From contig JAAEAF010001106.1 in the NCBI GenBank assembly GCA_011037195.1, positions 59,220-123,219 on the forward strand: 64,000 nt of DNA, in the 5' to 3' direction. The DNA is from Triatoma infestans. Taxonomy: Eukaryota > Arthropoda > Insecta > Hemiptera > Reduviidae. The notes below the pieces were generated by a model, which saw nothing but the letters and a program-made list of their open reading frames with translations, did no database searches and was not told where the DNA came from. This document shows positions 25,870 to 37,960 of the stretch, piece by piece. Position numbers and translations under genes: made by a program. Within the stretch, counting starts at the first letter, position 1. Every line of letters begins with the position of its first letter.

Positions 25870-26264
25870 TGTAACGCAGCTGGTAGTGCCATCTATGAGA
25901 GAAGACAGGTACCTAAGGTTCTCTTAGTGGCCGTAGGAAGCGCTGGCGGCGCTCTAGTTTTGACCGGAATAGTCGAGAGAAGTCTGGAATGTTCTCTACT
26001 GGTATAAATAGAGGGACCACAGAGAGTTGAGAGAGTTTTTTCAGTTACAAACGAAGTTACAAGTTTGTGAAAAGTGTCTAAAAGTGAACAAAGTGAACTT
26101 TTGTGGTTTAAAGTGTGAAATAATTATTATTAAGCGTTGTATTTAATAATTTATTGTGTATAGCAATAAATTGGTGCTTTCTTTATTGAAGTTTAGGGTA
26201 TTTTATCTATACGAACCCACTTAAAACTAGTTGTAGTAGCTAGTTTGGTTGGAAAAAAATTACA
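25870..26264. mobile_element. Solo LTR (395 bp) with ATAT target duplication
   Basis: It begins TGTAACGCAGC and ends ATTACA, flanked by ATAT at 25866-25869 and 26265-26268. Inside are a TATA-like GGTATAAATAGAGGG at about 26000 and an AATAAA at about 26165, placed as in an LTR promoter and polyadenylation signal (plus-strand sense). No internal retrotransposon sequence is adjacent, so it is a recombination-derived solo LTR, probably Gypsy-type judging by the 4-bp duplication. Present only in copy C. Confidence 0.85.
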
Positions 26265-28459
26265 ATATTTATTGATTTATTTGAATCTGTTGATAATTTA
26301 TTTGATTGTTGGTCAGTGGCTGCCTAGTTGTGTCGTTATACAATTGTTGCTTTGTAATTTTATACCTTTTGACATTATTTTTATATAGGTTTTAGGATTT
26401 TAATTGTTTAAATATAGATTTTATGACTCGATTTTTGAAGGTAATGGAGAAGGTGTTAAATAAAATTCATTTTGATTCGATAGAGATAGGGCTGACAGTT
26501 CGTGTGTTTAGAACTGACGGTCCAGTCCTGCCCGCTCTAGTTACTTCAGTGATGAGTGTCAGCAAGACCGGTGGTGGCGAGAATACAAAGCTCGTGGGAG
26601 GATAACCAGGGTACCATTCTGGATAAAACAGTACCTATCAGTTACTATATATTTCCACGTGCATCGAAAACCCCAAACAAAGGAGTCCTAAATGATGAGG
26701 AGACGACGAATGGAATATTAATATTGAAAATAATGAGGTCGATACTGACACCGCGACAAAAGGATATGAGTCATTATACAGCACGACACAGCAATCAGTG
26801 GTATTAGTGGTAGCACTTTCACAGCCCAGAGTTTTCTTAAAACTTGCCAACCGAATGGACATTAGATTAAGCAATACTAACTACTTGTACCACTCCATTA
26901 TCCAACCTATCTTACTAGCAAGTACTATCATCATTCAATATTTACACACTTCTGCCGGCCACTGCAATCTCTCTAAACACTCCTTTCTCTCAAGTTATGT
27001 TATTTCCATTTCTCCAATGATATTTGCAATTACTATTATGGCAGTTACCCGAAGTTTACTATTACATACAGACAACATCTTAGAAGTTTTTGTTTTTCTC
27101 CTTCGCCATGACTTCGGCTATTTAACCACTCAAGTCGTACAGCCCAGGCTACGCTCGTTACTGATGTTGTTGGTTTAGTTGGATATCTAGAAGCCACGTG
27201 ACAACAATCTCGACGCGCACACAACTTCACCCCCTAACTTTGAATGTAGTTAACTTATTTTTTGACATTTAGAAAATAAATTCTATGTTCTCCAACTGTT
27301 AATAAAATCTTAAATCATCATCAACAGTAATAAATGAATACATATAGAAACACACGTCTCATAACCAAAATGGAGCTTCCAGGGCGCCAACTAACATGTC
27401 TTTGAAGCAAGAAATCCAGGTGGAGGTTCAAGTGATTTGATCTCTTATATTGGAACTGAAGACTGCTTCAATAAAGCCTATAATTTGCATGCTAAGTTTC
27501 TGATATGATTTAGTTATAAATTGTAAATTACCTTACTGAGAACAGGGTCGCAGTTATAATACGTGGTATAATCAGTAATCCTATAATGATAGACAATACA
27601 AGCATTATAAAAAATGCTGCAGCACTGCTGATTATTACACTGTAAAAAAAGATAACCATACTGAAAACAGAATGCAATTCTATATTTTATTTTTTTTATA
27701 AAAGTTTGATATCTGTAGCACCTCTTATAAATTCACATGTTATCCTCCAAAATTCAGGTAAATTAAGAGTCATACTTAAGAGACTAATCTAAATATGAAT
27801 TATAGGTTAATTTACTAACATTTTTGCTTTTTTATATGTAGGTACTGATAAACAGCGCTGTATAATGCCTGCATTTGTACATACAAGCTGAAATGTCATT
27901 GTCAAACTAGCAATCCAGATTAACCCCATGAAGAGTATTTTAAAAAAGGACTTGGATCTAAACTGTAAAATATAATTTTATTCTGTTAAATTGTTGAGAA
28001 ATGTAATAATTATCTTGCAGAGTACGATTACATACTCAAAATACAATTTCGACAAATTGACACTTACAGCAGTAAGAAGTTTGTTATCATTAGCTCAAAT
28101 AATCATGAATATTATATTGCGGAATATTTTCGAACATTGATCTACACTATATTTGCCATCACTACGCAATTTTTAATTTAGTAATGGGAGCTCCAGCTTT
28201 TTTTCAGAGTATATAGTGCACTGCGAACCTGAAAATCTCCCTCGGCCAAATTGTGGAATTCCGAAACTAAAGCACCCCTTCCAGGACTATTCCCTTCGGA
28301 AATTCATTTCTAAAATAGTTTGTAAGATATATTTATATACGAATACTTTACAGACTCAGGATTCTCAACTTTCTCTGAACGATGGCCATCCAAACCATCA
28401 CTATATTGGTAATACCGAGTACCTTTGGCTCTCCACGGAATGTGCAGAAGCCGTCACTT

Positions 28460-29150
28460 TCTAGGGCAGGCATTTGACTTTTACCTTCAGCTCTTTTGAA
28501 GTTCTCAGCTGCCTCAGTCCCGGGAGAATACTCCTCGAGGAAGTTCCCAAAATTTATTTCTTTTTTAACCTTTTCTTAGAATGGATCGCTCATTCAATAA
28601 AAGGGTTCAGACCCAAAACGGGAATTATTTTTCTTTCCTTGCCAGATATCCTAGTCAAATCTTTTCTCTCAGTGCTAACGTGGCATGGATATTTCTGGAT
28701 AATTCAAGGGCAATTCTATTATTCCTAGCTAGCTAGGTATTGCCAAACAATTTTCGAACTGATAGCGTTGAATTCAGCGTTTTAATGGTGGCTTGACTTC
28801 CTATAGAATTAAATATCCTGATTCGAATATTTCCATTGAGATATAAAAGAACACACATTCCAATCGTTGGATTCGCCTGGAAGATGCTGGTAAGCTTGAC
28901 TACTGACTGTAAGTAAGTCCTTCTACATTTCGACCCCAGTGTTCGTTTATTATGAGAATAGTATAGTCCCCTTCGCTGTCCTCTCAGTCTAAGTGAAGAG
29001 GTATGATATTGATGATTAGGGTTCTGAAAGAACATCCCCAAGTTTTATCTGCTATGTTCCTGCAGAACAAATCTGCTATATTCCTGATGAAAGGATGGCT
29101 TTCTCTATTGACGGTCAGCCTCTGCTTAAGTCGCTCGTTGCACAAGCCAC
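28460..29150 (-). pseudogene. Decayed LINE fragment (RNase H region) in copy C intron
   Basis: The minus frame 28733-29041 retains FQANPTIGMCVLLYLNGN and SQATIKTLNS, the best preserved of the four relics and the one that identifies the domain as a Jockey/R1-type RNase H. Same intron as in A, B and D. Confidence 0.6.
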
Positions 29151-29867
29151 AAAATGCATTTATTTATTTTTAAACGCTAAACAAACTATATGTACGTTTA
29201 AACTATATAAAGTATTTAGATTGTTCAATGGCATTCACTACTAATTTATAAACAATGCTTAGCAAACATTGATGATTTTTAGACCCTAACCAGAATGTTT
29301 AGATTTTTATGTGGTTTTATTAATTCAATACATCTTTTGCATTTCTGGGTAAAAACATATAAAACAACGTATTACTTAAGAAAATGCAGGCTTCCTCCTT
29401 CGTTGGCAATATCTATTGCTCTATTTACACCGCCCACCTTCTGAATACTAATTATTATTATTGTGATAATTGAGCCGTACATAAACAATGCCTGTATGAA
29501 GTCCGACCATACTACACCTCTTAATCCACCCTGAAAGAGATAAATTATTAACAACAATATAAAATATTTATCGCAAATTAAATAAATAAATAAAGAATTG
29601 CTTACCATAAGTGTGTAAATAGGGCATAACCAGCATACTAATGATGTTAAGAGATAAAAAGGAATTGGGATCACTATAAGATAAAAAGTAAAAAGTATTT
29701 AATTTAAAAATATACTTTCACTTATTTTAATAAGTTGCAGTAGGTTATTGTTAGTAGAAAGTTTAATATTGCCTATTTGGTTACCTTTAGCCACTGCAAT
29801 GCATGATGAGTACATGATTAATACAGCGTATATAATCTGGAAATAAAAACTCGTGATATATTCACAC

Positions 29868-30928
29868 TATAGCTAAGAGGTTAGCGTACTGTCCCAGAAA
29901 TTCCGGGTTTGAGTCCAGCGGTGCTGGTCTTAGATTGTTTCATCAAAGGAGCCTCTACTCTCACTGTCTCATGGACAGGGTTGTTTGTAACGAAAGAACA
30001 CTGTCCGGAGGCCAGCAACGCACTGATAAGGTTCCGGGAGGCAGTTACCATAGATCTGGTATTTTATCCGTCGTAGCATGCATATTGATTTTGTTCCTGA
30101 CCAATTTCGGATTTTCATCCATCGTCACAGCAAAATCACTGAGTTCGTGTAGAGAGTTCACTTCAACTAATTTTTTGTTACACTCACATTTGTTGGTTTG
30201 TTGGTTGTTACATGTGGGGAGGTTATGAGGTTATGTTACTATGTGAGTGTGTTTAATGATAAAATGGAATTATTATAAATTATGATTAGACTTGCCTATG
30301 TATGTGAAAGTGGCGAATATATTGGGTGTTGTGGCGTTTTCGTCTTGGTTGCAGGTTAGTCTGTTTTTTCTTAATAATCATTAACCCAGCTTATATTTCA
30401 CATTTATTTATTACTTGTACAACTTTTTGACTAACCATAAACTTTGCATTGCCTTTCTTCAAACTTTATCTATTCTTATTAGTACACTATTCTCCTGAAA
30501 TAACTTATCGCCCCCACTAATAAAAATGATTTGATATAACACTGAACATACTTAATAACACTATTAAAATTTAGTTATAAAGTATTCTTCAAAACATGCT
30601 ATTTATTATATAATATTTTCCAAAGTCTAATCATAATTTATAATAATTCCATTTAATTATTAAACACACACACATGTAACATAACCTTATAACTCCCCGC
30701 AACAAACCAACAAGTGTGAGTGTAACAGAAACATTACACGAACTCTCTACACGAACTTGGTGAATTTGCTCTGGCGATGAATGAAAATCCGAAACCGGTC
30801 AGGAACAAAATCAATATGCATGCTACAACGGATAAAATACCAGATGTTATCCAGCACTGCGGACCCACCCACATTTTCAACAATTAACATAGATGTTGAT
30901 GCGCCTTAAATTAAAAAATAATAATAAT
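29868..30928 (+). mobile_element. tRNA-derived SINE (family 1) in copy C, split by a foldback element
   Basis: SINE sequence occupies 29868-30054 and resumes at 30879-30928 (CATAGATGTTGATGCGCC and A-rich tail). The gap is filled by the foldback 30055-30878. It is orthologous to the SINEs at 7570 and 16900, so the order is SINE, then duplication, then foldback. Confidence 0.85.
30055..30878. mobile_element. Penelope-like foldback element, family B, with degenerate hammerheads
   Basis: Inverted arms of about 245 bp (30055 to about 30300, and about 30600 to 30844) start TCTGGTATTTTATCCGTCG. The right arm is followed by 34 extra bp (30845-30878, beginning TGTTATCCAGC). An imperfect target duplication of about 15 bp (11 of 15 identical) lies at 30040-30054 and 30879-30893. 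Each arm carries a hammerhead-like block: right (about 30771-30812, plus) with CTGGCGA instead of CTGANGA, and left (about 30085-30130, minus) with GTGACGA and a changed stem III. Both look inactive. No ORF inside. Confidence 0.85.
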
Positions 30929-30999
30929 AAATATTTTCTAACAAAAAGATTGAATATTTAAAATGTCTATATATAATTTATTATTTCATTATTTAATGT

Positions 31000-32270
31000 A
31001 ATCTATGTCATTCAATACACCACTACCGACAATTTATTCACTAATATTCCATTAATATATTCTAATTTTATTGGATTCAATCCCATTATTTTTAATAGAA
31101 TCCTTTAGCCACGGCAGGATTTACATTGTCTGCCAACTCTGGGTGGTTTAGCAATTCACATTGGATGTACTCGAGAAACACTGCTGTTCTCTCTTATCCG
31201 TTCTCTCCATTATTAGAAAAATAGTGCCCTGTCACATGCCCTGCATTCTATGGTTATTACTGTTACGTTATGTACATTTTTGCTTGCGTTATAATTAAAT
31301 ATTTCATTCCTCAACCCTCCATTTCTATATCCGTTGGAATCTTCATTTGACCATTACTATTATCACTCATATATTAACTAATTCCTCCCATAATAGAGAA
31401 TTACCCCAGAACACAGATCTATTATTACAATTACGATTATCCATTAACTCTGTTTACTACCTTTGTGTTTCTAATTTTGAATAGAGAATTAGTTATTATT
31501 TTGCATGTTTCAATCGCATGTTTACAGTTGTAAAATTAATAAACTTCCTTTAAACTTGGAACTATTACTTTACTAAAAACTATTGTTTTTACTTTCTCCT
31601 ATCCCCTTGCAAGAGTAAGTATTACGATCGTGCCAGATTTTCCAAATTGTGTTTTTACCAGAAAAAGAGGCCTCTGATTATGAAAAAATATATTAGAGAA
31701 TAGTTTTGTTAATGTATATGTGTGTCTGTGTATACCAGTATATACTGTGAATACACTAAACTTAATAAGGTTAACGGCCTCCTTGCTATCAGTGCAAGCT
31801 GTATGGAGGTCAACTTATCGGATTAGGTCAGGTACATAATGCACCTATTAAGGCTATCAATTTGGACACTATGAGCTATACACATTTTATCCAACACAAA
31901 ATTTTTTCAGATATAAATTGTTCGGGACTAGGAGAAATGAGTTAAAAAATAAATTAGATTTATATTTTAAATCTAGAAAATATTGATAATTTCCATAAAT
32001 TGGAATTGTTGAATAACTGTGATCATCAAATAGAAGCTCGTTTATCCGGGTGATCGCTCACCAAAGAAAAAAGCGACACGCGCCGCGCAACGTACCTCAA
32101 GGTGGTATGGAAACTGTTGTAAAGCGCAAAGAAAAAAATGAGTTTATTATTTAAATAGTTTCAATGTAGGTGTAATGATAAGACCCAAGCGTAATTGGAT
32201 GCTATCGATATAATGGATTGCATTTGACTGCGATAGAAGGGTGCTAGTTGAGAGGGGAATGCAGACCAGT
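31000..32270. other. Copy C intron 3 sequence, no feature
   Basis: AT-rich intron sequence, the first 700 bp alignable to copies A (about 7850-8540) and B (about 17160-17760). No ORF or RNA feature recognised. Confidence 0.5.
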
Positions 32271-32446
32271 GTCGCAGTGGCGGCTCGTGACTTGGATATG
32301 TGGGGGTTCAACTTTTTTTTTTTATATACTTACATTACCTATCATAATTAGTAGCTTGGCTAGTTAAAAATCACGAAGTAAGCCAGGAGCCAGGTAAAAA
32401 CTTGCATCCCTCTCCTACAATTAAATATGTCAAATTAAGAATAAAT

Positions 32447-32640
32447 CTATTAGCTCAGTGGATAGTGCATTGGACTCCCACGCGGAGGACTCGGGTTCGA
32501 GTCCAGCTGTGCTGCCCTTAGGTTTTTCTTCCTAGGAGCTCTTACAGCACACTGTCCGGTGATGGGCAGTGTTGTCTGTAACGAGAGAACACCATCCGGA
32601 GGCCGGCAGTGCAGTGAGAAGGCTCAGGCGGCAATGACCA
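32447..32640 (+). mobile_element. tRNA-derived SINE (family 1) nested in the DNA transposon
   Basis: The head TATTAGCTCAGTGGATAGTG, B-box GGTTCGAGTCC and body CACTGTCCGGTGATGGGCAG match the family consensus closely. It looks younger than the copies in intron 3. Confidence 0.85.
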
Positions 32641-32739
32641 TTACTCAGTTCTCAAAATTATAATTGACAAATTTTATAGGTTGTGTACCAAATTTAATGG
32701 AATTCTTCGAAAACTGAAAAAAATGTTCAGTAAAAGCGC

Positions 32740-33345
32740 ACTTCCGGTTTACTATTTTCTTGAAACTCAGAATTTTGGCCATCTATTTATTTCTAATTAA
32801 TTTTGTTTGGATGATAGAATTGTATAATCAAATATGAGAGCACTTTAGAGAATAATATAACCCCATCCCTCCCCTAAAAGTGCCCTTAAATGAATTTTAC
32901 CAGACAAATGTTTCAAATAAAAGTTATAGATCTTTGTATGTTTAGTTTATGTAAGAAGATTCAAGAAAATTATCGGAGCAATTTTTGAGAAAATGGCGAA
33001 AAAGTGGAAAAATCATTTAGTAAAGTGGTAAAGTAAACGCACTTCCGGTTATCCGATTTTTTCAAACTCGGAATTTCAGCAACATATTATATTCTTATTA
33101 ATATTATTTAGATGACAGAATTGTATAGCGAACCGAAATAGAACTTTAGATTGAAACCTAACCCAACCCCTCCTTCAAAACTGCCTTTAAATGAATTTTT
33201 CCGGAGAAATGTTTCAAATAGAAGTTGTAGATCTTTGTATGTATAGTTCATATACCAAATTTCAAGAAAATCGTCGGAGCCATTTTTGAGAAAATTGCAA
33301 AAAAGTAAAAAAGTCAACTAGTAAAGTGGTACTTCCGGTTGAGGA
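32740..33345 (+). repeat. ~300-bp tandem repeat, two units and part of a third
   Basis: Units start at CACTTCCGGTT (32740 and 33038; third start at about 33330) and share CCTTAAATGAATTTT, GATCTTTGTATGT and TTTTTGAGAAAAT in the same order. They are diverged, so the tandem is old. Confidence 0.8.
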
Positions 33346-35555
33346 ATTTCGACAGATAACGTAGGGTCAGATCTCATGGTGATACCTAAACGGAATATTA
33401 AGTTTCAACTTTCTACGGTTTTTCGTTTTTGAGCTACGGTGTTCACATACATATACACACACCCGTGCACGCACATAGGCGCGCGCACACACACGCACAC
33501 AGAGAACATTTGCTAAAAACTTTTTTAACTCCGGGTAAGTTCGGGTAAATTCGTTCGTAGATCGTAAGTAATGTTCATCGCGCTTGTAACCCCTACCCTT
33601 TTTGAAAAAAGTTAATAAAAACATACACTTTTCTATACTAACACAAAGAAATTTTTTATATATACATATATATATATATACTAAATTCTCCAGCGCGACT
33701 CCCAACTGTGAACCCCCTGCTTCCTACTTTTTTATACATCTCCTGATACACATGCAATTCACTAAGTGTACAATTCATTGTACGAACATATTAAAGGAGC
33801 TCCTATACTGATATACGTTCCTATTCTTTTAGTCTGACTCTCCGATTGTACTACTGATCTTTTTCATTAATACAATTTTTGTACAATTTATACTTATAGT
33901 ATATACAATTTTTGGTGTAACTTATGTTCCTAACTAATATAAAAATGAAAATATTTTTTTGAAATTGAAATATGAAACAAAATGAAATCAAATAAGAAAA
34001 TTTTGCTACTTTTTTATTTAATTTTTTACTTTTTTTCTTCAAATAGTTGGGGGTTCAGTCGCGCAATCGCGAATACCAGTAGCCGCCACTGAGTGTCGGG
34101 GACACAACTCACAATTATCTAAAAAAAAAATTAAAATTTTTTTCAGAATATTTGTAAAACTGCGGTATAGAAAAGTTCTTCGAACACATTTAATGTAGTT
34201 ACAAGCTAATTATACTAATTAGGTAATTAAAGTAAATTACCTGGGAAATTATATAAATAGCAGACCCCAGTAAACGTATAGTTTTATTGAATCTCTTTTC
34301 AAGATACTGAAATGCAAATAAAAACAATGTAATGAGATTAAAGCAAAAGTAGTGGAGTAGGGTAAAATTAAGATTAAAATATTTAGTGTTTTCCAATTTT
34401 ATATTGTGCTCAATTTTAATAATTAAAAATAAAATTAAAAATTAGAGAAGAAAGTGAATTTCATCTTCATTTTTCATAACTAGAATGTTAATACAATATG
34501 GGAGTATTTTATATCGGTTTAAATAAGCGAAAATGTAGATAATTAAGAAAACTGTTTTGAATGAATCAGCTATTTGATTGTTAAAGTATAAATTTACTAA
34601 CCTCAAAATAAGATGTGTACTTTAATTCATAAAATACTGGAATGTAAAAGAAATAGAAGATAGCATAACCAGTTAAAAGCCCAGTTGTTAAGAAAAGCCC
34701 TTAATAGTATGATTCTCTGGCCATAGAAACAATAACTATGCTTGAAACTGAGCTGTAATAGATAAGAAACAAAATAGTATATTATTTGTTAATTGTAAAA
34801 AGTTATTCTAATTGTTATTATTATTGTTAGCTAAAGCAGGTTAGTTTGAAATGCTACTTATAGAGCAAGAACTTAGAGTTCTGAACTTTAAAGTTTAAAA
34901 CATTTGGCCTTAGGTTTCACTGTCACCATTAAAACCGTAATAGTGGTGGCTACAGCAGCAACATTTGCAATACTCAAAAGGTTTAAAGGTTTTAAATTTT
35001 GTAATATGATCATTATTAACAGACATTGAAGAATAATAAATGACTTCAGTTTACATATTTGTAGATAGAAATTTTAGACTTTAACAAAACAATAGTACCT
35101 TGCCATGTTGGATAGAATTAGAGGCATCGCAGGTATATTCCTTCCACCAAATAAATATTCCTCGACTGTATTAGACTTGTTCTTCCTAATAGCATGGTAA
35201 AGTCTAAAGCCCGTAGACAATATTAACATTAACATAAATATTATATAGTCTATCCAGGTCATTTCGACTGCTTCCTGCATTTTTAATAACTGGGCAAAAT
35301 TAAATAAGTTTAGAAAAGGTAATAAACCCACTTCGGTTAGAAATTTACTGAAGAACCGCTAATCTGCAAAAACAGCCCTAAAAAATATAAAACTACATTT
35401 TGGTTAAACAAATTAAATTAAAAAGGGATTGCAACAATTACATATTATTTTACAATATTTTTGTTTTCGTTACAATATTGTGGAATACTGAATAAATAAA
35501 ATAAATTAATTGTTAAACGAAGTTAAGAGATTCTTGCACTAATAAATAAAATAAT

Positions 35556-35790
35556 TCAGAGACATTTTCCGTGGTAGCCTGCTTCATTTTGTGGTCATCG
35601 ACCGGTTTCGGGCGTTCGCCCATCTTCAGGATGCGTTTTTTAGACAGTGTGACAACACAGACTCGCACAGAGCTAACCACCTTCACTCAACTGTTCAACA
35701 CTCCTTACTCCATAACTAGTCAGTGTAGTTTCAGCTTTACAGTTAATATTGTTCAGCTTATAAGTTGTTATTGATGCTCATAGCCAAGGC
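35556..35790. mobile_element. Partial Penelope-like element, family A, upstream of copy C
   Basis: It starts exactly at the family A arm end (TCAGAGACATTTTCC) and continues about 110 bp in register with the left arm of 58943-59771, including an intact hammerhead (35596-35633). It then diverges into sequence related to 52228-52425. Only one arm is present and no 34-bp extension is seen. It replaces part of the 5' flank that copies A, B and D retain. Confidence 0.7.
35596..35633 (-). ncRNA. Hammerhead ribozyme motif (family A, intact core)
   Basis: On the minus strand: stem I CATC, core CTGAAGA, stem II GGGC-GAAC-GCCC with one unpaired T before it, core GAAA, stem III palindrome ACCGGT, cleavage base C, stem I GATG. 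Every hammerhead core base is present. Identical to 59017-59054. Confidence 0.75.
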
Positions 35791-37300
35791 TCTCGGCGCG
35801 CCCAGAAAAAATAATTTTGATAATTGTAACAGTTTTTTTTTTCTGGATGTTCAGATACATAAAACCAGCTCTAAACAGTTTTATTAGATTTGTGTAAATT
35901 TATTTGTTAAGAGTTTATTTACAGTTGCTAATACAATACCATTGTTGTTTATGGATGACGGTAGCAATGATGACTTGACCTAAGCTGGGATTGAAAAGTG
36001 GGCACCCTTTCAGCTTGTGATTGAAAAATGGGCGAAGAGAGCTATGAACAGAATATCTGTCTGCTGTCACTATCAGATAGTGGAAAGGAAGGATGCTTTA
36101 GTTCTATCTGTCTGCCGGCTCCCCTTTCTGGATCTCGCCAAGGGTGGAATGCAACTTCGTCGAAGCTGAGTAACGGAAGTGTATGAACAGTGAATCGCCC
36201 TGTCTCGTCTTAAAGAACATGCCATTTATGGTATACAGAGGGGTCGATGACTCTTGAGGAGACTGTGGATAGAGTGTCTGGGCCAAGGACTACACCACCA
36301 TATTCTATGGGAAAACTTCCCAGCAATCCCAGGCTGAAAACCGTCAATTCTAACATCTGTCTTGTTCAACTTCGGCAGGAATTATTGAAATCAGAAGATT
36401 TTAATCCTATCCGCTAGCCAGGCCGCCATTTAAGCACATTAAAGAGTTTCTTATATAATAATATATTCGTCGGTAAACTCAATTTTCTGGGCAGGAATAG
36501 ATCTTATCGCTGAGTTTTGATATGTATAATAGATTTTCATGCAATTAACATCACTAGTGAAACATAGACCCTTTAAATAATTCAAGAAATGTACAGTCAT
36601 TATTCATACATTGTCAAAACTGCAATATTATTGTTTCCATAACTCGATTGACAGAATTCAGATGCTTAGAAGAATTTCCTTCAGGCTTCGAAGCCTATAG
36701 TATTCATGTATTTCTAACCTATCATTTTTCTTTGAAATATTTTTCCGAATTCTCTCTGAATCAGAATCATTTTCTTTAAACCTGAAATGGATTTTTTCTG
36801 TAGACAATAAAACTTTGAAAACATTTGCCGGAAAAGTTCCGGTTTTAAGCGACACATAAAACAAAACATGATCACAGAGTGGTATCAATCACATCTATTC
36901 ACAAATGTTATTTCATTCCTTCAAATGTAATTTGGGTTTGTCTTCTGTTATTGGCTGACTTTTGGACTCCAATGTAAATATATTCAAGCAATTAAATGCC
37001 ATAATGTGCTAATGTATCCTCACTACCTCTATATTGAAGTTAGGAGCAATTGAATAAAAATTTGCTAGTTTTAAGAGAATAAGAAAATTCAAGTAAACGA
37101 TCAACACTTGTGTAAACTTAGTATGCGTTTGTATTTATTATAGATGAAATATGTGTTGTGGGAATCCAGCTTGCTTGTAACTTCATTTCAAGGAGTTTGC
37201 TGCGTGTTTAATGAAGGTAACGACCTGCTGAGTTTTATGTAACAATATGCCAAATTCTTGTATGTTCATCATATTTGTAATCGTTTAATGTGAAAGAGAA
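35791..37300. other. C-D spacer, duplicated with the D 5' region
   Basis: 35791-36430 aligns with 52430-52884 plus 53279-53520, and 36600-36850 with about 53690-54240. 36866-37300 matches the other spacers. No gene recognised. The site near 36237 is the empty counterpart of the MITE at 52885-53278. Confidence 0.55.
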
Positions 37301-37309
37301 AACTTTTTT

Positions 37310-37960
37310 TTGTATGTATTGCCCTCTCCAGACCTGTCTATTGAATTAGACTTTGGCGTCTGGAGAAAGACATCTAGGTGACCTTTGAAAGCACCCACCA
37401 ATTAGCATCCCCTCTCAAGCTCTATCTTCTTGATTAAACTTAGCAGTTCTGAGAGGGACTCTTGGGTGAAGTTTGCAGAAGAAATCCAAACAGGAGAAAT
37501 CTCAGCCATACAAACTCTTCACACTGGCACAGTATGCTGTATTATATCCAATACTAGTTGTAGATTCCACTATTTCACTTAGAGGAGGAAAACAAACTTC
37601 GGCAGGAAAGTACGCTGCTCTAACCAAGAGCTTTTTCGTTCTCTTTGCGATGTTGATGGTGAAAGAAGCCGTAACAAAATCTGTAGAACACAGCTCCGAT
37701 ATTAAACACAGCCTAGTCTGTATACTCACTCTCAAGGTGGTTCACAGAATTGATATATAATACTTTACCAAACCCTTGGGCCATCCCTCCATTGCACCCA
37801 GGGTTCTTGCAGTAAGGCTACATCTAGCCCCACTCTGTCAAACCTTCTACTAGGCACGGCCGAAGTGGCCTTAGAAAGGTGGAAGTTCTCCGGTAGCATT
37901 TCGATTACCATGTCATGGATCCGTGGAGGCGAAACATTGGTCCTTATCCTTCGGAGCACC
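37310..37960 (-). pseudogene. LINE endonuclease (APE-type) relic, C-D spacer
   Basis: Read on the minus strand, 37959-37765 holds FHLSKATSAVPSRRF followed by VGLDVALLQEPWVQ, the start of an APE-type LINE endonuclease (the conserved Q-E-P-W contains the catalytic Glu). 37735-37502 then gives LLVRAAYFPAEV, matching the 'V-A-S-A-Y-F-P' strand. Frameshifts separate the blocks. R1/Jockey-like. A more decayed sister is at 23040-23720. Confidence 0.65.

Larger units (their letters stand above)
32275..34091. mobile_element. Non-autonomous DNA transposon with CAGTGGCGGC termini
   Basis: The left end CAGTGGCGGCT and right end AGCCGCCACTG are inverted repeats. AGTGTCG is duplicated exactly outside them (32268-32274 and 34092-34098). 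The short CAG-starting TIR and 7-bp duplication suggest a hAT-like element, although hAT usually duplicates 8 bp. It contains a SINE (32447-32640), tandem ~300-bp repeats (32740-33345), a GT/CA-rich tract (about 33440-33500) and an AT microsatellite (33658-33682). No transposase. Present only in copy C. Confidence 0.8.
24488..35280 (-). pseudogene. SLC5-family symporter pseudogene, tandem copy C
   Basis: All 13 exons are recognisable: 35099-35280, 34602-34752, 34241-34306, 29785-29836, 29606-29673, 29376-29530, 27820-27962, 27532-27639, 25488-25597, 25213-25396, 25050-25136, 24809-24959 and 24488-24734. Compared with B and D: exon 2 is 9 nt short and has an in-frame TAA (complement of 34701-34703); exon 7 has 2 extra nucleotides (143 rather than 141); exon 8 has lost 1 nt (108 rather than 109); exon 12 has lost 1 nt (151 rather than 152), which creates a TGA at 24897-24899. 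Exon 11 ends at a GC rather than a GT donor. The nonsense codon about 20 codons into exon 2 alone would abolish the transporter. The introns are swollen by a solo LTR, SINEs, a foldback element and a DNA transposon, as expected once selection relaxed. Confidence 0.93.

Noticed and set aside
33440..33500. CRISPR-like or regulatory repeat
   Set aside because: Simple CA/GC-rich microsatellite without spaced repeats; no CRISPR-type array anywhere in the window.
37473..37760. 95-aa gene on the plus strand
   Set aside because: The opposite strand carries LINE endonuclease motifs; the plus ORF is a shadow and is broken in the sister copy at 23212.
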